Shown: positions 54,842 through 62,491 of the stretch, piece after piece
How the letters are laid out: every line of letters starts with the position of its first letter
Position numbering within the stretch: position 1 is the first letter of the stretch
Assembly: GCA_020632635.1 (NCBI GenBank)
Contig: JACKFE010000001.1
Location: 957,501 to 1,019,991, forward strand
Direction: 5' to 3'
Length of the DNA stretch: 62,491 bases
Source: Nitrospiraceae bacterium
GTDB taxonomy: Bacteria; Nitrospirota; Nitrospiria; Nitrospirales; UBA8639
Made by a program: the position numbers and the translations under genes
The notes under the pieces: generated by a model
The model's database searches: none
Told to the model about the DNA's origin: nothing
Seen by the model: only the letters and a program-made list of their open reading frames with translations

Positions 54842-56110
54842 TCATGGGTTTGACGATGACAGCCCGGCCAAGCGTTTCTCCAAAAATCTCCGTTCCGGTT
54901 CTTGCTGTGTGAGGCTCAAGGCTCGTTGGTAGGAGGTACGCGCCTCCTGTGTTTGCCCCAGCCGTCGGCACAGATCCGCTCGGGCTGCATGCGCCAAGTG
55001 GTAGGCCTCCAAGTCGCCTCTGTTCAAAATGGCATCGACCAGTTCGAGACCGGCTTGTGGACCATCACGCATGGCGATGGCCACGGCCCGGTTGAGCTCG
55101 ATCACCGGCGAGGGTTCGGCTTGGAATAACAGGGTGTACAGATCGACAATTTTCCCCCAATTCGTGGCGGCGGCCGAAGGGGCCTGGGAATGGGCCGCGG
55201 CGATGGCGGCCTGAACGGTATAGGAGCCAACTGGGCCCATGGCGCAAGCCCGCTGCACCAGCGCCAGCCCCTCCGTGGCCTGCTCCCGGTTCCACAGCGA
55301 TCGGTCCTGATCTTCCAAGAGAATCAGCTCACCCGTCGCCGACATCCGTGCGGCTCGCCGGGAATCTTGCAGGAGCATCAGCCCCAAGAGCCCGAGAGCC
55401 TCCGGTTGTGGAAGCAGGGCGATCAGCACCCGTCCAAGGCGAATCGCTTCTCCGCAGAGATCGTGCCTCGTGATGGTGTCACCATACGAGGCGGAGTAGC
55501 CTTCGTTGAACACCAGATAGATGACACGGAGAACGGCCTCCAATCGATTGGGCAGTGCTTGTTCCTGCGGCACTTCGTAAGGGATATGCGCGTCTCTGAT
55601 CTTGGCCTTCGCCCGTACAATCCGCTGAGCGATGGTCGCTGGCTTGGTGAGAAATGCCCGGGCGATTTCTTCGGTGGTCAGTCCGCACACTTCACGGAGC
55701 GTCATGGCCACTTGGGCTTCGGAAGACAAGGCAGGATGACAACAGGTGAACACCAAGCGCAGCCGGTCGTCTTCCACCGAAAGATCCTCTTCTATTTCCT
55801 CTTCCGAGACAGCCGTCTCGGATTCCAGGCGGGTAGCTAATTCCGCGAGTGATGCGTCAAACCTTGCCTGCCGCCGCATGCGATCAATCGCTTTGAACCG
55901 GCCGGTGGACACCAGCCAGGCACGAGGATTATTGGGAACTCCCTCCCGTGGCCATTGCTCCATCGCCACGGTGAAGGCTTCATGTACCCCTTCTTCCGCC
56001 GCATCAAAATCACCAAGCAGTCGAATCAATGTGGCCAGCACGTGACGGGATTCCGTGCGATACACAGTCTCCATGCGTTGATAGACAAGATTGGGAATGT
56101 CTTCGGTCAT
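54842..56110 (-). CDS. ECF42-type RNA polymerase sigma factor
   Basis: 422 aa. Region 2 is LIRLLGDFDAAEEGVHEAFTVAM and STGRFKAIDRMRRQ, and region 4 is LTTEEIARAFLTKPATIAQRIVRAK. A roughly 200-residue C-terminal extension with TPR-like helices (LNRAVAIAMRDGPQAGLELVD, LGQTQEARTSYQRAL) is the hallmark of ECF42; there is no anti-sigma factor gene. The C-terminal extension is reported to be needed for activity in this group. It lies 142 bp upstream of the DGPF gene. Confidence 0.92.
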   Translation of the reverse strand: MTEDIPNLVYQRMETVYRTESRHVLATLIRLLGDFDAAEEGVHEAFTVAMEQWPREGVPNNPRAWLVSTGRFKAIDRMRRQARFDASLAELATRLESETAVSEEEIEEDLSVEDDRLRLVFTCCHPALSSEAQVAMTLREVCGLTTEEIARAFLTKPATIAQRIVRAKAKIRDAHIPYEVPQEQALPNRLEAVLRVIYLVFNEGYSASYGDTITRHDLCGEAIRLGRVLIALLPQPEALGLLGLMLLQDSRRAARMSATGELILLEDQDRSLWNREQATEGLALVQRACAMGPVGSYTVQAAIAAAHSQAPSAAATNWGKIVDLYTLLFQAEPSPVIELNRAVAIAMRDGPQAGLELVDAILNRGDLEAYHLAHAARADLCRRLGQTQEARTSYQRALSLTQQEPERRFLEKRLAGLSSSNP

Positions 56111-56367
56111 CAGTTCATAACACCGGAAAATTTTCGATCACGCTAAACGAATCAATGGCAACATCGGCGAATTTACCTCAAAGCATTGATACTGTTTCCT
56201 TTATCACAAGATTAATTCTGCTTTTCATAATCCCCCTTTCGATTTTCCAGGGGTTTCTTTAATCTAGACATTATATTTTTCCTGTGCTAGAGATCTACAC
56301 CGTCATCACTCGGGAGACGAGAGCTTCTATTCCTTAGAAATCTTATCGTCGGGAGGAGGAGTTGTTT

Positions 56368-57417
56368 ATGGACCAACAAAAATCCCAGAAAATAGCATCA
56401 ATAACCAATCCTGTCCCGTTAGATATGATTGAAGCGTGGCTGAGAGGGGAATATCTCATTGGTCAGAATGAAAGCACCGGCTATGAATTCCTTGGCTGGG
56501 CTCTAATGCTTCGCGGTGCCTATGTGTATGTGGTTATTCCTGAATCTGAACAACCTAACTTAGTCGTAGAAAGAGTTTCGCATTGGGGGATTTGTACTAT
56601 CGATATCAAAGATGGCGATCTTACTTATCAAGGCATTCGTTTGCACACACTCAAGCAGACTCTTCCGAAATCTCAACAATATTGGCATTCAATTTTCTCA
56701 AAACTTACGTTAGTTCCATCTTCGACTCAGAATACACCCGATGCATACTTCGCCTATGTAATGGATGAACTTGCTGATAATTTTTGGGAAAACAGGGATG
56801 CGCCAAGCATCTTCAAGCGCTCCCAAAATGATGGAAAAGCTACGGATAACGTGGTACCAATCTTCAGGCTTGCTGATCAAATACGAGAAATGATGTCTAG
56901 CTGGACTACGACTTTTGATATGACTAGGAAAAATTTGATGGGGGAGGATTACAAGCAAGAAACGATTAATAACCTTGAATCTTCCTTAAGGAATTTTGTT
57001 TCTCAAGGGGAAAAACTTCTGGAGGTCCATTGGAACGCTACTATTCTTGCTAATATTCTAAGGCATCGTGCGCAGGGCAATGATTCTTCGGACGACAGGC
57101 AATTTCTTGCGTACGTAATGACGAGAGAACCCTGTAAAGAAAAGCATGACCAATGGGAGAAGCAAATTGAGGGAGTGAAAACTTATATTAGGGAAAATTT
57201 TGAACAGGATTTGACAAAGTGCAAGAATACCGGAAAGACTAAAGACAAAGTTGTGGCCATTGCTCATATTAATTTAGAGGAATGGGGGAAGAATAACACT
57301 GACAGGAAGAGCGCATTGCGAGGGATTGGCCACTTTCAGCCTGTTCTTTCTTCCGACAAGGCTCAGGTGGCCAATCAACTTCCCCAACCAGGCACCATTT
57401 ATTTCTATTCGCTTTAG
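56368..57417 (+). CDS. Hypothetical protein, 349 aa, first gene of the AAA/GluTR-like cluster
   Basis: Not recognised. The ATG at 56368 is chosen because GGGAGGAGGAG lies upstream; a TTG two codons earlier is also open. No signal peptide or membrane segment. The N-terminal half has mixed strands and helices (YEFLGWALMLRGAYVYVVIP); the C-terminal half is helical and Lys/Asn-rich. The gene is AT-richer than those to its left. It is followed after 28 bp by the AAA ATPase gene, probably in one operon. Confidence 0.65.
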   Translation: MDQQKSQKIASITNPVPLDMIEAWLRGEYLIGQNESTGYEFLGWALMLRGAYVYVVIPESEQPNLVVERVSHWGICTIDIKDGDLTYQGIRLHTLKQTLPKSQQYWHSIFSKLTLVPSSTQNTPDAYFAYVMDELADNFWENRDAPSIFKRSQNDGKATDNVVPIFRLADQIREMMSSWTTTFDMTRKNLMGEDYKQETINNLESSLRNFVSQGEKLLEVHWNATILANILRHRAQGNDSSDDRQFLAYVMTREPCKEKHDQWEKQIEGVKTYIRENFEQDLTKCKNTGKTKDKVVAIAHINLEEWGKNNTDRKSALRGIGHFQPVLSSDKAQVANQLPQPGTIYFYSL

Positions 57418-57445
57418 GTGAATATCGAACCGCAAAGGTGCATTC

Positions 57446-59641
57446 ATGAGTTTTAAATCCCCTATTTATGATTATGTGAAGTTGCTTGCAGCGCCCCTTT
57501 TGCCGACCCAACCATGGCCACACTACAAACCAAAAGGGCTCAAAGGTTTGACGACGAGTCATCCTTCCTACCGCGAGGAGTTAGCTACCGCTGTTAAGCT
57601 CCTGAATGATTATTTTAAAAATGCCACCAAGAATTCACCACCGTTAAATTGCCTCATTTTGGGACCACCAGGAGCAGGAAAAACTTTTCTTGCTAAACAA
57701 TTGGCTAAAAGCGTAGATAAGCCTTTTGAAGAACACAATGTTTCCCTGAGCAGTGATCCCAAATCGATGCTGGATGAACTGTCAAAACATGCCGGTGGGC
57801 CCAAGTTCGTCTTTATCGATGAGTTTGATGTTACGATCGCCGGCTCCTCGGTCGTTCGCTTTCTCCTTGATCCGATCACCTCCGAGAAGCACCATCAAAC
57901 CGTGTTTGTCTTTTCCGGGAGTTATCTGAAAAATAAACCTATCTTGGAAAGATTGAATTCCAATCTCATAGATTTTGATTTCCCTCTTTTTTTATTTCAC
58001 TTGCTGGCGAGGCAGGATGATCCGGAGATACGCGGGCATCTCCTTCAGCTTTATCAGGTATGCTGTATGTATCAGGAAAACCGCCAAGCGTCCTCACCGA
58101 ATGCGGATCTGATTCAGTATCTTAGCCAACTCCATAAGTTGCGTGACTTTCTCTCGCGAATCAATGGGTTCATTATCCAGATACCAGACCTCGCCTCACC
58201 CATGATGATTACTGAATGCCCACTGATTCTTGAAGGTGAAACCCAGTCAAATCCGGCGAAGAACGACACTTTCGCAATTCGGCTCTTAGAATCCAAGACG
58301 GCGGAATACGTTCACCAATTTGTGAAAGACATGGAGAAGAGTAAACAAGGGGAAAATGGCAAGTTTTCTTTCTGCATTTCAACCCAAAATAGCGCCATTT
58401 TAGAGTTTAAGCAAATGTTGCTTACTGAACGATTAGGTTTTGTGATGTTCATGTTAAAGGATTACATTGAAAAAACCAGTAAAGGTCTGGGGGAAACCTA
58501 TTTTATCAGGCGAAAAGATCTGAATTTTCTTGTGATGGCCCCTCTGCAACACAATATTCGGAGCCTCAAATTCCTCATTGAGCGCTGCACTAAAATTAAT
58601 AAGCCTGAGGATTTTAAAGACATCGAGGATAATCACATATTATGGAGTGATGAGATCTATAAAAACTTACGTGGAACACCCTATTTTCTTGAAATCGATA
58701 CTGCCTCTGACATTTTTTCATTGCATATTGCAAAAGAACCTTTTTTTAATGACCCAGGTCGCTTGTGGGCATTTTTACACACTGCTAATCCCGAAAAGTT
58801 TGGCAATTCCCAATCAAGTGGAACTGCCCTTAGGGGAGAAGACTTTATATGCCTTACTCAACTCAAAAAAATCGTTACCGTTCTTTTATTGCCATTCTCT
58901 GGAGATTCAGGGGATGAGGAACAGAATAATAAGTTGAGGGAAACCTACGAGATATTGAGAAAACAATCACCTCAAAATGAACTTGATGAAAAAATTTTCC
59001 ATGGAATTCAGGTAATTCCAATCGAAATTTCTTTGCCATCAGTGAACGAACAGACGGATGGGGTACCCTCTATTCTTGAGGAACGCATCGAGATTTCATC
59101 CATTCAAGATGACCCAACTAGTTTAATTGGAAAAATTCTTGGTGAATATACTCTGGTTCTTCGTGCAGGAGAGATCCTGAAGAAAAACTTTTTAGTAGAA
59201 ACAATCGCAACGCTTGAGAACGCTTTGAAGAAAAATCCAAAAAAGCCACCCTCTTTCGTGATTACACAATGGGATTGCGAAACTGCCCTCAGGGAAGTTA
59301 TGGAAACTGTGCCTCGAAAGGACAACGATGGAAAAATAATTCCAGATTCGTTTGAGGATATCCCAATCTCGACAAACAGGGACCGTGATAAAAAGTTCCT
59401 GGGCAATCACTACCAAACATCAGGCCCCGTCCTGTGTCGCTCATCAGCACTAAAAGAGTTGCTGCTTGTACATTCTTCTGTCAAATGGCCATTCATAGAT
59501 TCAGCCCATTTTTTGCAATATTCGGAAACACGAGACAAGACTGAGATCCTTAACAAGAAACTGTTTACTCCATGCGCTGAGGGCTTAACGCTAGGACTTA
59601 GGTCGTCTCGCATAGTGAAAGTCAAAAACCAAGACTCATAA
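57446..59641 (+). CDS. AAA ATPase of unknown family
   Basis: 731 aa. The AAA domain lies in the first 200 residues: Walker A GPPGAGKT (about 73-80), Walker B VFIDEF (about 122-127), and FVFSGSY near 154-160 at the sensor-1 position. The remaining 530 residues are not assigned; they contain mixed helices and strands and no membrane segment. An AAA core at the N-terminus with a large unknown C-terminus resembles the layout of some defence ATPases, but this is not proof. It lies 28 bp after the 349-aa gene; AAGGTG precedes the ATG. Confidence 0.8.
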   Translation: MSFKSPIYDYVKLLAAPLLPTQPWPHYKPKGLKGLTTSHPSYREELATAVKLLNDYFKNATKNSPPLNCLILGPPGAGKTFLAKQLAKSVDKPFEEHNVSLSSDPKSMLDELSKHAGGPKFVFIDEFDVTIAGSSVVRFLLDPITSEKHHQTVFVFSGSYLKNKPILERLNSNLIDFDFPLFLFHLLARQDDPEIRGHLLQLYQVCCMYQENRQASSPNADLIQYLSQLHKLRDFLSRINGFIIQIPDLASPMMITECPLILEGETQSNPAKNDTFAIRLLESKTAEYVHQFVKDMEKSKQGENGKFSFCISTQNSAILEFKQMLLTERLGFVMFMLKDYIEKTSKGLGETYFIRRKDLNFLVMAPLQHNIRSLKFLIERCTKINKPEDFKDIEDNHILWSDEIYKNLRGTPYFLEIDTASDIFSLHIAKEPFFNDPGRLWAFLHTANPEKFGNSQSSGTALRGEDFICLTQLKKIVTVLLLPFSGDSGDEEQNNKLRETYEILRKQSPQNELDEKIFHGIQVIPIEISLPSVNEQTDGVPSILEERIEISSIQDDPTSLIGKILGEYTLVLRAGEILKKNFLVETIATLENALKKNPKKPPSFVITQWDCETALREVMETVPRKDNDGKIIPDSFEDIPISTNRDRDKKFLGNHYQTSGPVLCRSSALKELLLVHSSVKWPFIDSAHFLQYSETRDKTEILNKKLFTPCAEGLTLGLRSSRIVKVKNQDS

Positions 59642-59904
59642 CCCAAAAACTCAGAGCCGTAAATGAACTGCTCATCAGGCTGGTCATGCCACTGAAGGTG
59701 ACACTGCCCTAGTACAAACGATATAGAGGTTTCTTGGAACATGCTGATGGTCTTATGCTTCTCTGTCATGGCTTGCCCCATTATTCACCCCCTGTTATCA
59801 AAACCCCTTTTTTCCTTGGCAAATTCCTTAATTCCCTGCTTTTTTGCGTATGCTCTCACTTTCTTGAGTGGCGGTGCACAAATTGAGCGGCCAAATCACG
59901 AACT

Positions 59905-60909
59905 ATGAAAAACCTCAATTTCGCTCTTGTGGGAATTGCCTTTCGCGAATTGACTCATGACACACTAACCATTCTGGAAGATGCGAAAATCCCGACTCCA
60001 ATGCACACCATTGAGAATATGGAACAGGCGTTGGGGGTCTCCTTGGCTGAATTTGCTTATATAGAAAAATGCAATGCAGTTTTCTTCCTTGCGGCATTCA
60101 AAGAGGTGCCTCCCACCGACATTTTGAAAAAACTTGTGAAGGCCTGGGGGAAACTTACCGGGGACAAAGTGCTTCCTCATGCATCATCCATCGTCGCGCT
60201 GAAAAGTGCCGAAGCCCTCAACTACCTTCTTGAAACCGCAGTCGGGCTCCACAGTGTAGTTATTGGGGATTCTCAGGTGTATTCACAGGTTCGTGATCCT
60301 ATTCAACATGGGGCAAAAGCTAGTAAAAATTCTGTTTTTCGTTATCTTTTGCGACTCATTCGAAATGTGGAGAAAGAGATTCAGGCAAAAACAGGGTTGC
60401 ATCGGGGATACACTTCTTTGGAACGTTTGGCCTGTTGGCTCATTAATAAGGAGTTGAATGATAATGAACCTGTGGCAGTTGTGGGATTAGGAAGTTCCGG
60501 GAGGCTTGTGACAAAAGTCCTTAGAGAAGAACAAAAGCGTGAGGTGCTTGTTGCCAACAGAACCTTGGAAGATTTGGACATTATGGTTTCGCGTTATGAT
60601 TCAAAACCTGCGCGGTTTATGCCGCAGGATTACCTCCAATCAGTCTGTGGAGTGGTCCTGGCGCTTGAAAATAATGAGGAGACACGGAAGTATGCCGAGT
60701 ATTTTCAGGGACAGTATGCGCAGGTCCCTCATCTGCGGATCGTTATAGATTTAGCATCGCCCCCTTTGCTCAAACCTATTCCAAATGGAATTTGTTTTGC
60801 TGACATTACGACCCTCACTGAAATGGCACAGAATGTTGTCAAAGATCGGTCTAAGGACATTAATCTTAGCAAGGCTATTATCCAAGAAATGGTTAAAGCT
60901 GCATATTGA
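59905..60909 (+). CDS. Shortened glutamyl-tRNA reductase (HemA)-like protein
   Basis: 334 aa against about 420 in true HemA. The N-terminal catalytic domain keeps a Cys-Asn pair at about residues 56-57 (EKCNAVF), but the family Arg after CN is Ala. The hallmark loop GLHSVVIGDSQVYSQVR (about 114-130) replaces GLDSLVLGEPQILGQV. The Rossmann domain has AVVGLGSSGR (about 191-200) and VANRT. The conserved IDLASPPLLKP matches IDIAVPRDV. The C-terminal dimerisation domain is missing. Making of 5-aminolevulinate is doubtful; a different acyl-reducing or binding role is possible. The gap to the ATPase gene is 263 bp. A regular hemA is presumably elsewhere. Confidence 0.82.
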   Translation: MKNLNFALVGIAFRELTHDTLTILEDAKIPTPMHTIENMEQALGVSLAEFAYIEKCNAVFFLAAFKEVPPTDILKKLVKAWGKLTGDKVLPHASSIVALKSAEALNYLLETAVGLHSVVIGDSQVYSQVRDPIQHGAKASKNSVFRYLLRLIRNVEKEIQAKTGLHRGYTSLERLACWLINKELNDNEPVAVVGLGSSGRLVTKVLREEQKREVLVANRTLEDLDIMVSRYDSKPARFMPQDYLQSVCGVVLALENNEETRKYAEYFQGQYAQVPHLRIVIDLASPPLLKPIPNGICFADITTLTEMAQNVVKDRSKDINLSKAIIQEMVKAAY

Positions 60910-61055
60910 AAAAACCCTTGAATCGAAAAGGAGAGCTAAACGACTCTTTTTGCGAACTTCTCATAAATCCAATTTGCCTCTGGGCGCAACTAGGGAAACG
61001 TCAGAGCTACTTGGCAAGATCAGGATTGATAGCACCTTAACCAATCTGATGAAGG

Positions 61056-61946
61056 ATGATAGGGATGAAATCTATTGTTCAGGGTCGCTGGGGGAATTCT
61101 AAAGCACAATTGTATTTGGCGGCGAGTAAAGTTGCGATCAAGAAAACTAGCGAGATGAATAAATGGCAGGTGAAATTTTTAAGATCAGGTTCCTTTTTTG
61201 TGACTTTAGGAATAACATTGGAAGGCGCAAGACAAATTGGCCTTCCCGAGCAATTGAAGGCCTACATAAATATTCCTGATTTTCTCGGATTGCTGCTTGT
61301 CGGGGTAGGATTGATATTCTTTGTTGTTTGGATAATTATTGCCTTATGGAAAAATGCATCAATTGCTCTTGACCGTCAATTCCAGAAATTTAGAGAAGCG
61401 CATTTAAGAGGGCTGCATCTCCAAGAACCAACCCATGAGCTTCTTTCGAAAGTGAGGAAAAGAGGAATAGAGGTAACAGGAGATAATACATTTATTCCCC
61501 TCGAAACCATGCAATGGTTAGTCGATAAGAATAAACTGTACGTTAAAGCGTGGGCAAGTTCCAGCACCGATGACAAAATTCATTCTAAAAATATTGGATG
61601 TTTTTATATCGTGGCCCCTCTTACTAAAAAAGCTTGCGAGAAAATGCTAATTCGGAGTATTCAACGAAACCGAGATCTGACGCCTAATGATGTGTGTAAA
61701 AGCTTCAAAAGGGCCCATGGTTTGTATGTAATTGAAGTGTTCGGAACCAATTTCATATTAAAAGGGTCAATATTGTATCTGTTAAGAACCGAAATGTTGC
61801 AGGAAATATTCAAGAGCACAACCCTTAGATTTATATTTACTAGACCTGTGAATAATTTCGGATTGAGGCAAGTTTGTAAACTAGGGTTCCTTTCTATCGG
61901 ACCGCACCCATATGATATGAAGATGCTAGACTTATGGGGCAATTAA
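61056..61946 (+). CDS. Membrane-anchored protein of unknown function, 296 aa
   Basis: Two hydrophobic stretches (about residues 45-60 and 78-100) precede a soluble C-terminal region of about 190 residues. That region has strands and helices with QRNRDLTPNDVC, FKRAHGLYVIEVFGTNF and RFIFTRPVNNFGLRQVCKLGF. The last motif resembles a GNAT-like acyltransferase ending, which is only a suggestion. The start could be the ATG at 61056 or 61065. It is the fourth gene of the AT-rich cluster, 146 bp after the reductase-like gene. Confidence 0.65.
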   Translation: MIGMKSIVQGRWGNSKAQLYLAASKVAIKKTSEMNKWQVKFLRSGSFFVTLGITLEGARQIGLPEQLKAYINIPDFLGLLLVGVGLIFFVVWIIIALWKNASIALDRQFQKFREAHLRGLHLQEPTHELLSKVRKRGIEVTGDNTFIPLETMQWLVDKNKLYVKAWASSSTDDKIHSKNIGCFYIVAPLTKKACEKMLIRSIQRNRDLTPNDVCKSFKRAHGLYVIEVFGTNFILKGSILYLLRTEMLQEIFKSTTLRFIFTRPVNNFGLRQVCKLGFLSIGPHPYDMKMLDLWGN

Positions 61947-62123
61947 GATAGCTAGGTTGAATAGATCTATAAAGTTTCACTAAATTTTGCTTTTGATCTT
62001 TCTCTGATTCAGATTTTTTGTGACAGTTGGGCCAGTAACACTAGCGCCATCATTAAAAAAACCCCTGAATGGTTTGAATTTGCCTCATCAAATTCTATTA
62101 ATGGAAAAAATCCCCTCGTGCTA

Positions 62124-62491
62124 ATGACGCAAAACGGTTGGGAATTGGCCAACCGGGTCATTTTTCCCTTAATTGCCTCGACTAGCCTTGTAGCCTGTGT
62201 GGGACAATTTGAGACGAAGCCGGCGCTGACCGCCACGTGCAACATTCCCTGGCATCTTGCAGCCGGACTCCCGGAACGCGATGCTCCTCCACCCACTCAC
62301 AACCAGGGGCTGCACGTCTTAATCTGGAACATTCACGACCGGGTACTTCCCGGTTCAATGTTTGCCTCCGATGCGCACACAGAAGAAGAGGTCATCTGTA
62401 TTGGAGACCTGGCCTCCCGATATGACCTTGTGTTGTTCCAAGAGGCTTTCGTGCGTCCGGCACCACTCGCCCGGTACACCGGTCATATGTG
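62124..62491 (+). CDS. Endonuclease/exonuclease/phosphatase-family lipoprotein, 5' end only
   Basis: The frame opens at the ATG at 62124 and runs off the window (122 codons). An N-terminal hydrophobic stretch ends in the lipobox LVAC, so the product is probably a lipoprotein. Then come VLIWNIHDRV (first EEP motif with the metal-binding Asn) and YDLVLFQEAF (the QE motif). The family holds DNases, sphingomyelinases and inositol phosphatases. The start is not supported by a strong ribosome site. Completion needs sequence beyond the window. Confidence 0.78.
   Translation, partial: MTQNGWELANRVIFPLIASTSLVACVGQFETKPALTATCNIPWHLAAGLPERDAPPPTHNQGLHVLIWNIHDRVLPGSMFASDAHTEEEVICIGDLASRYDLVLFQEAFVRPAPLARYTGHM

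Noticed and set aside
55190..55840. 216-codon forward frame
   Set aside because: Antisense to the ECF42 sigma factor gene and without family resemblance.
1..62491. CRISPR array, tRNA or rRNA genes
   Set aside because: No regularly spaced direct repeats and no tRNA-like or rRNA-like sequence was recognised on either strand.

Overview
The window is a stretch of bacterial chromosome with one partial gene at each end: a LOG-family gene at the left edge and a secreted endonuclease/exonuclease/phosphatase-family gene at the right edge. No rRNA, tRNA or CRISPR array was seen. The gene content (a PCP_red-domain protein beside an Mrp ATPase, a GAF/sigma-54 activator with a Cys cluster, secreted PKD proteins, DUF2868/DUF3482, MlaA) suggests a Gram-negative Nitrospirota bacterium, perhaps a moderate-GC Nitrospira-like nitrite oxidiser. 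This is an inference from gene content only.

Layout. 0-5.4 kb: housekeeping genes (LOG phosphoribohydrolase, dihydrouridine synthase, Maf, PCP_red protein, Mrp). 5.7-13.7 kb: a tandemly duplicated secreted cassette, transcribed leftward. Its unit is a large PKD surface protein, a small membrane protein and a zinc-dependent phospholipase C-like protein. The left copy keeps only a decayed tail of the PKD gene, and the two phospholipase genes share an almost identical 441-bp 3' end. 14-27.8 kb: mostly core functions (phosphoglycerate mutase, primary-type sigma-70 factor, MlaA, AI-2E-type permease, DUF2868/DUF3482 membrane GTPase pair, HD-GYP protein) with a 123-bp palindromic element at 23.2 kb. 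28.4-30.3 kb: a translationally coupled ZorA/ZorB-like (MotA/OmpA-type) pair without the other Zorya genes. 30.4-31.9 kb: two secreted or lipoprotein genes.

32.1-38.6 kb: a leftward operon of redox and detoxification genes (AhpD-like, SnoaL-like, two zinc-type dehydrogenases, an FMN-binding protein, DUF5069) faces a divergent GAF-sigma-54 activator. A near-consensus -24/-12 promoter and a set of palindromes lie between them. 38.7-40.9 kb: small toxin-antitoxin-like genes (DUF4160/DUF2442 and mobile mystery proteins A/B) and a decayed C-terminus of a second sigma-54 activator. 41.2-43.7 kb: an AT-rich large lipoprotein hydrolase. 44.3-48.2 kb: a TetR-controlled hydrolase/tautomerase operon opposite an FAD oxidoreductase, with a wrecked second copy of the oxidoreductase start nearby. 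48.3-56.1 kb: DHH phosphoesterase, acyl desaturase, PKD protein, DUF1579, a MoaD-like/BNR-propeller pair and an ECF42 sigma factor with its DGPF (YCII) partner.

56.4-61.9 kb is the most unusual part. It is visibly AT-richer than its flanks and codes rightward for an unrecognised 349-aa protein, a 731-aa AAA ATPase, a shortened glutamyl-tRNA reductase-like protein and a membrane-anchored protein. I know of no described system with this set. It is the best candidate here for an undescribed system, possibly defence or stress related, but that role is speculation.
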